In this document: positions 22,601 to 34,913 of the stretch, one piece after another
Layout: every line of letters begins with the position of its first letter
Numbering within the stretch: the stretch's first letter is position 1
Assembly (NCBI RefSeq): GCF_003086295.3
Contig: NC_092052.1
Coordinates: forward strand, 16,460,346-16,524,345
DNA: 64,000 nucleotides
From: Arachis hypogaea
Taxonomy: Eukaryota; Streptophyta; Magnoliopsida; Fabales; Fabaceae
Direction of reading: 5' to 3'
Notes under the pieces: generated by a model
Told to the model about the DNA's origin: nothing
Databases searched by the model: none
Seen by the model: only the letters and a program-made list of their open reading frames with translations
Made by a program: the position numbers and the translations under genes

Positions 22601-25600
22601 ACTGATAATTTTGACACTGGTTTTGATGACAGCTTAGAAGCAATATTTGGTGTTAAGCAACCTATAGCTGTGGTGTTAATACTGCCTGAGGAGTATAGTC
22701 AAGTCCAGGAAGTAGAGTCATTAAAAGATGATTGTTATGATGTCTTTCCTGGAAGCGAATGTTTATTGCTAGACGACAATATGTGTGGTGGAGGATTATT
22801 TGAGAAGCCTACTGAAAATGATAAGGAACACTTGCGTCCACTGCACATCAAGGCTCGTGTTGACGGAAGGATGGTCAATAAGATTTTGGTTGACGGGGGA
22901 GCTGCTGTTAATCTCATGCCTGAAAGAATGATGGGAAGGCTTGGAAAGACTGAAAAAGATCTGATTAAAAGTAGCATTGGGGTGACAGATTTTAATGGAA
23001 AGACTTCTTCTGTTAGAGGTGTGGTTCTGCTGTCAATTGAGGTTGGTTCTGTCAATAGGCCAACTCTATTTGTGGTGGTTCCTTCAAAGGCTGGTTTTAA
23101 CTTGCTTTTGGGACGAGATTGGATTCATGGAATGGGTGCTATTCCATCAACTTTACATCAAAAATTGATTTTCTGGAATGAAGATGGAGGAGTGGAAGAA
23201 GTTCTTGCTGACAATAGTACTTGTTACTACGATGAGATGCATGTGGAGTTCAGGATGTATAATCCTGGAGTCAAGCCGCTGACCGTTGACACCAATGCAT
23301 TTAATCCTGAAAATATTGAGATGTGCAAAATAGATATGAATGGTTTTATTTTGGTCCCTAAGGCCAGGGCGGATGCGGCCTCAGAAGAAACTTAGATGAG
23401 CTTGACGAGCCAACTGGCTCGGCTGTCAGCCTATATGGCAGGCAGAGAAGGGTGCATTGACAGTGTACCTTATGATTGTATATATGATGATGGTCCTTTA
23501 GGTTTTGAAAAAAATAATAGTACTGACATTGTAAAAAAGGTTGAAGTGCAGGATCCTTTGGAGGAAGTAGATATTGGTAACGGTGATTATCCTAGACCAA
23601 CATATGTGAACAAGATGCTGCCTGATGATTTCAAAAGAGAAATGGTGGAGATTTTGAAGGAATATTGCGACTATTTTGCATGGGATTATGCAGAGATGCC
23701 AGGCTTGAGTCGTGGATTGGTAGAACATCAATTGCCATTGAAAGCCAATGTTAAACCTGTCAAGCAGCCACCAAGGAGATTTGCCCCTGAAGTCGTGCAG
23801 AAGATTAAAGAAGAGATTGAAAGACTTCTTAAGGCTAAGTTTATAAGAACAGCAAGGTATGTCAATTGGATTTCTAATATTGTCCCTGTCATGAAAAAGA
23901 ATGGAAAATTAAGGGTTTGCATTGATTTTAGAGATTTAAATTCTGCAACACCAAAAGATGAATATCCAATGCCTATAGTTGATATGTTGATAGATTCTAC
24001 TGCTGGCCATGAAATATTAAGTTTTATGGATGGATATTCAGGTTATAATCAAATATACATAGCTGAGGAAGATGTGTCAAAAACAGCATTTAGGTGTCCA
24101 GGTGCTTTAGGAACTTTTGAATGGGTTGTGATGCCATTTGGGTTAAAAAATGCTGGTGCAACTTATCAAAGGGCGATGAATAAAATTTTTCATGATTTTA
24201 TTGGAAATTTTATGGAAATTTATGTTGATGATGTGGTTGTCAAATCAAATGCTAAACAAGAGCATTTAGAAAATTTAAAGAAAGTATTTGAAAGAATGAG
24301 AAAGCATAAATTAAAAATGAATCCTTTAAAATGCGCCTTTGGTGTGAGTGCAGGAAATTTTCTTGGTTTCTTGGTGCAGAAAAAAGGGATTGAAATTGAC
24401 AAAAATAAGGCAAAGGCTATCTTAGAGGCTCCTCCTCCAGCTAACAAAAAGCAGCTGCAAGCTTTTTTAGGGAAGGTCAATTACCTCAGAAGGTTCATTT
24501 CCAATTTATCAGGAAAAACCAAGGTTTTTGCGCCTCTGATCAAGTTGAAAAGAGAGGAAGAGTTCCAATGGAAAACAAAGCATCAAGAAGCTTTTGACAA
24601 CATCAAGCAGTATTTGACTAATCCTCCTATTATGACACCTCCAAGGCATGGAGCACCTCTAAAACTTTATGTGTCAGCTTCTAAAGTAACAATTGGTGGA
24701 ATGCTGGCTCAAGAAGATGAGAATGGCAACGAGAGAGTGATTTATTATCTAAGTCGAGTGCTAAATGATGTTGAGAGCCGTTATTCTCCAATTGAAAAAC
24801 TTTGTTTAGCTTTATATTTTTCCTGTTTAAAACTTAAGTACTACCTAATTCCTAGGAATGTTTATGTAATTTCTAAGTTTGATGTTCTTAAATATATGTT
24901 GTCTTCTCCAATATTGCATGGTAGACTAGGAAAATGGATGCTAGCCTTAACGGAATTTTCTTTGCATTTCGTGCCTGCAAGAGCGGTTAAGGGTCAAGTT
25001 CTAGCCGATTTCCTGGTTGATCACCCGTGTATTGACGTTGACGAGAACTTACTGAGTTTCATTAGTTTGGTGCCTTGGAAATTGTATTTTGACGGTTCAT
25101 GCCATAAGGGTGGTGTTGGTATAGGAATTTTAATTATTTCTCCAAGTGGTGAGCCAAGTAAATTCCTCTTTGAATTGAATTATTCATGTTCCAACAATGA
25201 GGCAGAGTATGAAGCATTAATAATGGGACTGGAATTATTATTAGAAAGAGGAGTTAAAAACGTAGAAATACTTGGGGATTCACAGCTTGTAGTCCGTCAA
25301 GTATCACTCGAATATAGGTGTGTTAGTGAAAATTTGAGAAAGTATTTCAATGTGGCTACAGAGTTGTTGAGTAAATTTGATAATATCATTATAAGGCATG
25401 TTCCAAGGGAGTTAAACCAAGAAGCAAATGAATTAGCTCAAATTGCTTCAAGATATAAGATCAAGCCCTCAACACTAGAAAAATTGGTAAGGATAAAAGA
25501 CATATTTATGCCTTTGAGAGAAAGAGAGGTGTTGTCATTAGAAAAACTAGACCCAGAAGATTGGAGAGTACCAATTGTAGAATATTTAAAAAATCCAAAT

Positions 25601-26830
25601 CTTAGTGTCGATAAAAAACTTAAATATAGGGCTCAAAGTTATGTTCTAATAAGTAATGTCTTGTTTAAGAAGTCTGTTGATGGGAACCTCCTGACATGTT
25701 TGGGAGAAAAAGAAGCGTACTTGGCTCTTGCTGAAGTGCATGAGGGAATTTGTGGCGCCCATCAATCAGGGGAAAAGATGAGATGGGTGATGAATAGGAG
25801 AAGATTATATTGGCCAACTATTCAAAGAGATTGTACAAACTATGCTAGGTCCTGTGAAGAATGCCAAAAACATGGAAGCCTCCAACATATTCCAGCGTCA
25901 GAACTGCATGTTATAATTAAGCCATGGCCATTTAGAGGTTGGGCTCTAGATCTTATTGGACAGATTCACCCACCGTCTTCTAAAGGTCATAAGTTCATTT
26001 TGGTTGGTGTGGATTATTTCTCTAAATGGGTAGAGGCTATCCCTCTAAGGGAGGTGACTCACAATGAAATAATAGATTTTATTGAGGAGCATATTGTGCA
26101 TAGGTTTGGAATTCCTCAGTCTATTACCACTGATCAAGGAACCATGTTTATTGGGAAAAAGGTCATGGAATACGCCAAATCTAGGGATATAAAAATGCTT
26201 TCCTCTACACCATATTATGCCCAAGCCAATGGACAAGTGGAGGCAGCGAATAAAATTCTGATTGCATTAATTAAAAAACACATTGGAAGGCAGCCAAGAA
26301 ATTAGCACCAAACTATCAGTCAAGTTCTTTGGGCTTACCGAAATTCTCCAAGAGGATCTACTGGAACCACCCCGTATAAATTAGTTTACGGTCATGATGC
26401 AGTATTGCCAATTGATATTAATCTGCAAAGTATAAGGGTGGCTAGACAAGATGAGATGCCAGTAGTAGATTATTGGAATTCTTTGTATGACGAGCTTAAT
26501 GAACTTGATGACGAAAGGTTAAGAGCTTTAGAGCGGGTGATTCGACAAAAAGAGATTATGTCAAAATCATACAACCGCCGTGTTAAAGCAAAGACATTTG
26601 CAGTTGGAGATTTAGTGTGGAAAACAATCTTGCCTATAGAAAGAAAGTCGAAAACTTATGGTAAGTGGTCTCCAACTTGGGAAGGACCTTATGTAGTTGA
26701 CAAAGTTTACCCTAGAAATGCCTATAAGATTATTGAAATAGGATCAGGAAGAAGAATTCCTTCAATAAATGGAAAATATTTAAAAGTATATAGGCCAGGC
26801 ATACATGAGATAAACATTCCGCATGTTTAA
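19688..26830 (+). pseudogene. Tat gag-pro-pol, one frame with three nonsense codons
   Basis: A single frame of 2,381 codons starts at ATG 19688 and ends at TAA 26828-26830. It is interrupted by TGA 20900-20902 (in gag, after DQFF), TAG 23393-23395 (between protease and RT) and TAG 26303-26305 (in integrase after GRQPRN, a usual Trp position). No frameshift occurs. Domains: gag about 20680-21150 (TYLARFRNMRNKC); degenerate knuckle near 21450 (KFHQVFSHTTNNC, first Cys lost); aspartic protease near 22890 (LVDGGAAVNLMP); RT 23650-24500 with YVDD at 24221-24232; gypsy RNase H about 24640-25030; second archaeal-like RNase H about 25075-25450 (YFDGSCHKGGVGIG, NNEAEYEALI, LGDSQLVV); integrase about 25720-26700 with HHCC region, the DDE pattern (ALDLIG, TTDQGTMF, NGQVEAAN) and a C-terminal WEGPYVV segment. 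The protease-RT stop could be a natural junction, since related Ogre elements process this boundary. The other two look like point mutations. Confidence 0.93.
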
Positions 26831-27877
26831 GGATACAAAAAATATCCAATTGAAGTGTCAAAGAAAAAGTGAAGAGCTAATTAATATTTGCAATTCAGTT
26901 TGTAAAAGCTAACATGTCCTTGTGATTTCTTTGAATTGCAAAATCTACTGACAGTGTAAAGCATTAAGCTTATGAGACAAATATATGTCCAAAGCATCAG
27001 GTTGAAAATCTTGGACAAAAAATAATCTCTTATTGACATTTGGGTATGTACTTCATAAATACAAGAGCCTAATTGACTTAGAAATTCTGTTGAGTCTATT
27101 AGCGCTTGGAGTCAAGACTATTGAAATGTTAGTGCGAAGATATTAACTATTGAGAATGTTAGTGTGGAGATATTAACTATTGAAAGTCAAGACTATTTCA
27201 TACAAAAGAATAGACCCCATTGACAGTTTCAACTAGTAATGTAAAATTTTTTTTTCTTAGACTTAGAAATTCTATTAAGTCTATTACTAGTAGGCATTTA
27301 TTTCTTAAAAAAAAAAATGTTCTTTAGAGTAAAATTCGAACATTCATAGTCATAAATAATATAAGGGATACCTTGCAAAAAAGGTAGAAAAGAAAAGATA
27401 TTGGAAAAGAAAAGAAAAGATAGAGATAGAGCTAACAGTAAAACCTTACTTGAAATATTAAAAAAAAATTAGGTATAATCAAACCCTTATGAACAGAGAA
27501 GGTCAATCGTAACAGATAAAATTTGGGAAAGTACGTGGGGAGTACAGAGTTGAAGAAAAGTTTAACACTAGCGTATTATCTTTCTCACACGTACCACAAG
27601 AAGATATAAGAGGACTGAGTGATTTCATTTTTGTTGAGCCAATTCAAATAAATAAACAAAACAACAATGAAAAAAGGAGAAAGAGTACAATACGTACTCT
27701 CTAGATGGTGTTCCGAAATTTCATTCTTCATCATTTATTATTATCATTTATATAAAAAAAAATTAACTAAATAAATAAACATACACTTGTATATACTTTC
27801 CTTATTATCATAAAAAACAAAATTTCTTCACTTTCAATCCCTATATGACTTCAAGTGAAAATTTTTGGGGGGCATTA
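26831..27877 (+). other. 3' non-coding region and polypurine tract of the Tat element
   Basis: About 1 kb without ORFs follows integrase. An internal short duplication (TATTGAAATGTTAGTGCGAAGATATTAACTATTGA-like text) lies near 27118-27185. The polypurine tract AAATTTTTGGGGGG at about 27858-27872 lies just before the 3' LTR and would prime plus-strand synthesis. Confidence 0.75.
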
Positions 27878-28574
27878 TGTTAGACAAAATATTATTCTCA
27901 TAAAAAAATTTAAAAAAAATAATAAATAATTAGTTGTCTGGTAATATTCCTATATATAATATCTATATCTATTTTAGATTAAATTAGATCATTTGATAGT
28001 TAGTTATTTATTTGAATTTTGAAATTTACATCAAGCAAGAAGTGCGGGAAACAGCTACATGAAATTCAAATTCTCTGCAAGTGGTGTACAAGGAGTAACT
28101 GCCCATTGAGATTAGGCTGGTCTATGAATAGAGTTTTAGGAATACGTTGTAATCAGTTCAGTTCTTCTTGGAAAACACTTAGAGACCCAAAACGCTCTCA
28201 ACCCCTTGGCATCACAGAGTAAAATTGGGAATCTTAAGTAATTCCTCTGAACTCAAACACTTGTACTTTGCTTTCTTTCAGTTTTTATTAATAAAATTTC
28301 TTTACTTTTACGTCTTTTTCTCTTTTACGTTCATGTCTCTTCTTTCATCTTCTTTTTAATTTCCTGTTTGTTTTAATTTCTGCATTTTACTTTGCCTCCG
28401 GCACCTTGTATGTTTTCCTTTTTATCTTTAATTTTACTTTCGAAACTACAATTGAGACTTTGAGACACCCACAAAAGGAGTCGTTTCCGCTCCTTGAATT
28501 AAGATTGTGAAACAAAACTCGAAAATTGTTGATTTATTTGTTGTTAACAATGGAACAAAAATTTGAGTAAAACA
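27878..28574 (+). repeat. 3' LTR of the 9.7-kb Tat element
   Basis: 697 bp, nearly identical to 18916-19613. Visible differences include GCGGGAAAC versus GCGGAAAAC, TATGAATA versus TATAAATA, and CTCAACCCC versus CTCAGCCCC. It is followed by TSD ACATG at 28575-28579. Confidence 0.95.
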
Positions 28575-28610
28575 ACATGTCTTACAAGTAGTTCCATCTT
28601 GTATTTTTAG

Positions 28611-29211
28611 GGCTGGCAATTGGTAGGATAAAGTATGGTAGAATTTGGACTCTACTCTAACCTTACCTGCGGGTTAAAGACCTTTTTAAAATTTTACTCT
28701 ATTTTACCCAAGGATTGGAAATCTCTCAACTCTAACTCTATTCGCACCCTAAAGTACTAAACCCTACTCTACTAGCAGAAAAATAAAAAATATTCAAATA
28801 AATATTAAATTCAACCATTCCAAATTTCATACATATTAATAAAATAGAAAATAAAAAACTAAGTTCAAATTAAAATTAAAAATAATAAAATCTTAAAGAA
28901 ATCCAACATAAAATTACAAATAATAAGATCATCGACTAGTTGAGTGGTTATTTCAAATTTTTATAAGAGGAAGATTGTGAATTTAACACTCACTTTTTTT
29001 CACTACATACATAACTTTTACATATATATTATATAATATTTTATGGGTGTAGGTAGGGTAGGGTATGATATACTCTGAACCCGTACCCTATCCTACCTGC
29101 AGGCAAACTCACACCGTACTTTACCTTACCTGCAGCGGGTCAGATAAACAACCCTATCTGAACGGATTGGTCCAGATTAGGTACTTGCGGATAGAGTATA
29201 TGTTGCCAGCC
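28611..29211. mobile_element. About 600-bp MITE with GGCTGGCAA termini
   Basis: The ends GGCTGGCAA (28611) and TTGCCAGCC (29211) are inverted. Subterminal GGTAGGGTAGGGTA / TACCCTATCCTACCTGCAGG motifs repeat in both orientations. The flanking octamers ATTTTTAG and ATTACTAA are only partly alike, so the TSD is unproven. hAT-like; no coding potential. Confidence 0.65.
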
Positions 29212-29985
29212 ATTACTAAAATTAACCGTGTTATAATCATGTGACACATGAAAAACTAGCAACCTTGAAAATTGTAAAGGAGAGTAACTCTTGTTTTAAA
29301 TAATCAAGATGCTCAAGAACAAGATTAATAAAGAAGTACAATCTGTTATGTTAGTTTCGGGTTAGATTGTTGAGGTAGAGGAAGTGTATATAAGGCATTA
29401 GCCAAGTATTACTCAGTATGATTTTTCTAATAGCAATTCAATTTTTGTTTTTCTGCAAAATACTATGACTTCTGTTTTTCTGCTGCATAATTCTCTTCTT
29501 TGGTGTAGTTGCTGGTGTTCTAAGTCATTGCTGTCATTATCCTTTCAAACATGACATCACATCAGTTAGAAGAAAAAGTACTTATTTGTTTTGGTGGGAA
29601 ACAAAAATAGTTAATATAGGATAAGAAATGTGAATATATAGACATAAATCACTTGATCCTTTGCATATATGTTTTGTTTTATGATCAATTCGATGACCAA
29701 ATTCACTTTTTTATTCATATCATACCCTTTTTCATCAATCTAGAATATAGTTACATAATACCATACTTTTTGAATTATTTGGACAACAGTACTATTTTAA
29801 ATTATATATATTCATACTCCTAAAAGTAATAATAAGGTCCTCTTTAATTTGTTTGAATAAGACCCCATGTTACGTCTTTGGTGTCTGCCTGTCTGGGGAT
29901 TTTACTTTTTTTTTTTTTATAGTAATTTCATCCGTAACTTTATTAAAGTGGTTGTTCCTCTTCCACAAAATGAATTGAGTAACAA

Positions 29986-29988
<3 letters not shown>
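29212..29988. other. Intergenic, nothing recognised
   Basis: AT-rich sequence with scattered short ORFs only. No splice-consistent coding, TIR or LTR signal was seen. Confidence 0.5.

Positions 29989-30029
<41 letters not shown>
29989..30029. repeat. (AT)n microsatellite
   Basis: An uninterrupted AT dinucleotide run of about 20 units, just upstream of the T-run that ends the LINE. Confidence 0.95.
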
Positions 30030-30035
<6 letters not shown>

Positions 30036-30049
30036 CAAGCGATTAGGGG

Positions 30050-31555
30050 TTTTTTTTTTTTTGCTGGCCAAATTTATCTTCCATTTATTCTGTCTTATTA
30101 TGGTTTATGCACTGACTATATATTTTTAGAGCTTTTCTCCATAAATCCAACTTCTTATTTAGGTCTTCGCTTGACTCTCTCATAAAGACGATATCATCAG
30201 CAAAAAGCATGCACCATGACCCAGGCTCTTGGATATGCTCTGTGAGTATTTTCAAGACTAATGTGAAAATGTATGGATTTAAAGATAATCCCTGGTATAT
30301 ACCAATAAAATATTTCTCTGTTACACCACCTTGAGTCTTCACACTAGTTGTAGCCCCATCATACATGTCTTTAATTGCACGAATATATATAATCTTTACT
30401 CTCTTCTTTTCTAAAACCTTCCATAAGACCTCCCTTTGCACCTCTTGTATGCCATTTCCAAATCAATAAACATCATATGTAGATTCCTTTTATTACTACG
30501 ATACATCTCTATCATCCTTCTTAACAGGTATATCGCTTCAGTGGTGGATCTACCTGACATAAAATCAAATTAGTTCTTTATTACTTATGTCTCTTGTCTC
30601 AACCTTCGTTCTATCACCCTTTCCCATAACTTCATGGTATGACTCATGAGCTTGATCCCTCTATAGTTTTCGCAACTTTGTATATCCACCTTATTCTTAT
30701 AGATAGATACCAATGTGTTCTTTCTCCACTCATCTGGCATCTTCTTAGACTTTAAAATCTCATTAAAAAGCTTGGTTAACTAACTGATGCCTTTCTCTCC
30801 AAGACCCTTCCAAACTTCAATTGGGATATTATTGGGTCCTACTGCCCTGCCATTTTTCATCCACTTTAGAGCCTCTTTTACTTCGAAGTCTTAAATCCTT
30901 CAATAGTAGTCGAAGTTTTGATCTTCTTCCTTCGTGCATAACCGACCAAAGTTCGGAAGATTCTTCTGTCCTTCATTAAATAACTCGTAGAAGTAGCTCT
31001 TCCACCTTTTATTGATCTTCTCCTCTTGAGCCAACACCTCCCTGTCTTTATCCTTTATGCACTTAACCTTATCCAAATCTCGCGTTCTTCTTTCACGGCT
31101 CTTTGCGATTCTATATATACATTTTCTCCTTCTTTCGTGCCTAAGGATTGGTAGAGACCCTCATATGCTCTTGTTCTTACTTCACTTACAGCCACTTTTG
31201 TTTCTTTATTAGCCGTCTTATATTTTTTTCAATTATCTGCATTGCGGCATAAAGACCACTCTTTAAAGCACACTCTTTTTGCCTTTATCTTTTTTTATAC
31301 ACTTGTATTCCACCACCAGGACTCCTTGTTTCTTGGTTCTATCCTCTAGATTTACCAAATTTTTTTTTTGCTGTTATTCTAATAACTTCTGCTATCTCTC
31401 TCCACATCTCTTCCGCGCTTTCGTTCACATCCTACTTTATCTCTTCTTCTACCAATTTTAAAAAAAAAATTTATTTCTTACCTTTCATCCATCACCACCT
31501 CGTCTTTAAATTCTTCATATGATATCTTTTCCTCAATTTTTGTTCAATACAAAAA
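30050..31555 (-). pseudogene. LINE reverse transcriptase relic
   Basis: Reading the - strand from about 31550 to 30085, RT phrases appear in order across several frames: ALKWMKNGRAVGPNNIPIEVWK, MPDEWRKNTLVSIYKNK, NYRGIKLMSHTMKLWERVIERR, LRRMIEMYRSNKRNLHMMFIDLE, then MYDGATTSVKTQGGVTEKY and the catalytic MLFADDIVFM (FADD at about 30191-30202). This is non-LTR retrotransposon RT of the type abundant in legumes, close to plant RTE-type LINEs. Stops and frameshifts are frequent. A 13-T run at 30050-30062 is the complement of a poly(A) tail, marking the 3' end. The 5' part (endonuclease) is missing, as in most 5'-truncated LINE copies. Confidence 0.85.
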
Positions 31556-31567
31556 TTCATGACCGGG

Positions 31568-34500
31568 TTCTTATTTACACGTGCTGATGTGCATAAACAT
31601 GTTAGTTCAAATATTATCCTAGATGTACTGTTGATTTACCATATTACTAGAAAATTTAAGATTTGCAGCTAACGTAATCAATTACTATTTTTCTGTTAAG
31701 ATTCCTCTATTGTATTCTAAATGTTTCTTATTTTTAATTTTTATTCACATGACCTTACCTTTTATTTTTTTTATTTTAAAAGAAACTCATCTATTAAAAT
31801 AAGGATAGGCAACTATTATTCTACTCTTAAATCAAATGTATTCCTACAAAATTTTTCACAAAATTTTTGTTTTCAATTCACTTTTTCTTTTGTATTGTTA
31901 TGATATTTATTATATTAATATTTTTTTAATAAATAATTTAATGTATGTTATAATAAAATAAGTATAAATTAATTAATATATTATTTAATTTAAAAATATT
32001 ATTTATTATAAAAATAAGTGAATAGTTTTCAGTATAATTTTTAAATATACAAATAAAAAATCATACAATTAAAAATAAAGAATATTTTTTACACATCCTT
32101 TAATTACTGAATTATCATATCATTTTTGTATTTATATATTGTGTTATATGAGAAACTCTTAAAAGCCTGCAATTTTTAATGTTTTTAATTATATTATTTG
32201 ACCAGCATAAATACTAAAGTATTTTTAATAAATATATTTTATTAATTTATGTAAGTAAATTCTAAAATAATTTGAGTGTAAGCTATATTAATTCATGTAT
32301 ATAAAATTCTGGTAAATATAGATAGAAATTATATACTTTTTGTGTGCAAAATCTCTGTAGATATATGTGCAATTTATTTGTGACTAATAATGATAATATT
32401 TATTAATCATGTAGCATTGCTTAATAATATATATCATTTTAATTTAATAGATCATATTTTACCGTCTCTTCGTCTCACAACAAAAGCATAAGTGATACAA
32501 AATGAAACTTAGGATAAGAAGAAAATCAAAGAATGGAAATTAATTCTACCTCTCCTATTCACAATTTCACATCTAAGTTTCTCAAGAAATTCAAAAAAGT
32601 TTCATTCATAACAAATAAAAAAAAGTAACTACAAAATTTAAAAATTTTATACCTCTTAAACTCTTACTTTTAAAATTCTAATTTATAAATTCACTAAGAT
32701 AATATGGATCAAATTATAATTAGATCTAAAATAATAAAAAAATAAAATAAAATAAACTAAACATAACATAAGTCTTAAAATAAATACTAATAAAATGATA
32801 CATATTTGATTCAACTTGATTAATTAATGAGAGTATTTAATACAGCTTAAAAATAATAAGATGTTTAATTTTCCGTAATTGTCAATTACTGTCTTAAAAA
32901 TAGTAAGTCTTAAACAAATGATTTTATTCATAATTATAAAAAAAAAATTATTCTCTTAAAATTCATATTGCTCTTGTAATTAAAAAAAATAACATACGAA
33001 AGTTTTTAGTTTATCCCATGTAACTTATATCAATAAAAGTGTGTTCGAACTATATCTTTGAATTAAATAATCTTTTGTTAATCCTTTCCCTTCTTTTCAA
33101 GCAGAGAAAAAAGGTCAAAAAGTACATATGTCATATATATGTTGCATGTAGAAATAAATAAATTTGCCAAAAATTCCAACATTCCATTCTTGATTATCAA
33201 GAAATTAGTAAACACTTTAGAATATGCTATACTTGATGTTTGACATTTAATCAAAGCCACTATACTCTTAATTATTAGGATACAACTATTAGTCCATGGC
33301 CTTCTCTTATAAATGGATGTTCTAATCCGTAGTAATGACCATGCTAATTCTATGGTAAACTCCGATTAAAAGAGAAAAAAAAAAAAGCCTAAATCATCAT
33401 TAGTAACGTCCCATAAAAGTGTTATGTCTATATCCGGTGGTGCAAGTACTACCTCATCAGCAGCTATAACAGGTAACACACATACGATCTCTTTTAATTA
33501 TTATTATTACACTAAATTAAAGATATTGGGAATAAACTGATAGTGGATAAGAGTCAAATACGAAGTAGTCAATAATTTAAGACCGCACAACCATATAAGT
33601 TTACATATGTAATGTATATAATGTGTCCCAATTAAGTTCCAACGTATTAATATGCAATTTCAAAGTTTAATAATTGAATGAATAACAATGAACATGATAA
33701 CCTGTGTTTATGTACCTTGCAAGAATAACAGATTGCGACGAACTGGGTATTGTAGTGGCGGAAGAAGCGGAGCATGTAAGAGAACGCAGTTTTTGGGGAC
33801 CAGATGGTAAGTTTTCAGTTCATAATTGTTTTTGAAGGAAAGAGATCAACACATTAAGGTGGACTATACAAAGAGATTGCTGTTCCCATATTATCCCTGA
33901 ATAATATCACTAATATCAACAACTACACTCCTTATATAACTATTGAACGATTATCAACCGCCTGGGCTGTTTTCATTCCAAAAGATAACTTCATTTTTTT
34001 AACTAATATTTTAAAGAACAATGCTATATGATCAGTAAATATTATTGTTTTTAGAGTAATAATTTGCATTTATTTATAGATATTTTGTATTCAGAAAGCA
34101 TATAATTTACACTTTACACCTATATTTACTAGAGTTTTATACACATGAATTAATACCATTTGTATCCATATTTTTTAAAATTTGTATACATAAATGAATA
34201 AAATTTATTTGTTAAAAGACAATTTAGTATTTGTACTAGTGAGTTTCTCTATTTTAAATCACGGAAAAATATTCAATCAATCACTTTTTTTCTTTCCGAA
34301 GATATGAAGACTCAAACCTGCAACCTGTTAGATGAGTATGAGGAGATTATGCCATTTGATCTATTATTCATTGGCATATTCAATCAATCACTTCTTATAA
34401 TGCAAGAAAGCATTTTTATACTGTAAATTTTTTATTAAGAATTCAGTGTATATATATATATATATACACACATTCTTTTTTGCAGTTTTCAAATATTGAT

Positions 34501-34911
34501 CAAAACTCTGATATATTTGTTTTGAAATTTGCAGAGATGCATATAAAAGGCAGATATATAAGGCAGCGATTACAGGGAATTGGAGTAAAGCTTTAACATA
34601 TAATATAACTGATCCTACTCGGCTCTGTTCTCTTTTGACTAAGCAAGGAGACACAGCTCTTCACATTGCAGTGAGCATGGAACAAACCAGCTTTGTAGAA
34701 AACTTAATAGATCATATGAGTCTGGAAGACATGCAAATTCGCAAGGTAGATGGCAACACTGCCTTTTCTATGGCTGCCATTTCAGGGAATGTGCAAATTG
34801 CTAAATTACTACTTCACAAGAATCCAGGATTGGTTTGGATTAAAGGACACAAAAACATGCTTCCAATTGAATTGGCATGTTGGGCTAATCAGCCTCTTAT
34901 GGTGAATTATT
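31568..34911 (+). repeat. Segmental duplication copy 2 (lacks Helitron, solo LTR and MITE)
   Basis: Collinear with 2807-15895 after removal of the three insertions. Private differences are an extra block at about 32017-32625 and an extra roughly 118 bp at about 34280-34390, the latter flanked by a repeated CAATCAATCACTT. The left break (31567) abuts the LINE relic. The right break falls inside ankyrin exon 3, where homology stops abruptly after GGTGAATTATT. Confidence 0.9.
32017..32625. mobile_element. Insertion private to duplicate copy 2
   Basis: About 600 bp has no counterpart between 3245 and 3260 of copy 1. Its middle (about 32200-32430) is a diverged inverse complement of the MITE-like repeat at 34015-34240. 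This suggests a composite or nested MITE insertion. Ends not resolved. Confidence 0.5.
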
Positions 34912-34913
34912 GA
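33424..34913 (+). pseudogene. Truncated duplicate of the ankyrin/PGG gene
   Basis: Exon 1 (33424-33472), exon 2 (33732-33806) and the start of exon 3 (from 34537) match the functional copy in length, splice sites and phase. Substitutions are few. Exon 3 stops being homologous at about 34911 and hits TGA at 34911-34913, after the LACWANQPLMVNY segment. The remaining ankyrin repeats and the whole C-terminal membrane domain are absent. Intron 2 here is 730 bp, showing its size before the Helitron and solo-LTR insertions. It could be transcribed from its duplicated promoter but would encode only an N-terminal fragment. Confidence 0.85.

Larger units (their letters stand above)
18916..28574 (+). 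mobile_element. Complete Tat-type Ty3/gypsy LTR retrotransposon (9,659 bp)
   Basis: The LTRs of 698 and 697 bp (18916-19613 and 27878-28574) begin TGTTAGAC and end AAAACA. The target duplication ACATG is exact (18911-18915 and 28575-28579). By eye the two LTRs differ at only a handful of sites, so the insertion is young. The order PBS, gag, PR, RT, RNase H, second RNase H, integrase, PPT is complete. The additional RNase H after the gypsy RNase H is the hallmark of the Tat clade. No extra or antisense ORF is visible between pol and the 3' LTR. It lies 350 bp downstream of the ankyrin gene. Confidence 0.96.

Noticed and set aside
30085..30441. A functional reverse transcriptase gene
   Set aside because: Only a piece of a multiply frameshifted LINE; the rest of RT lies in other frames and the endonuclease is missing.
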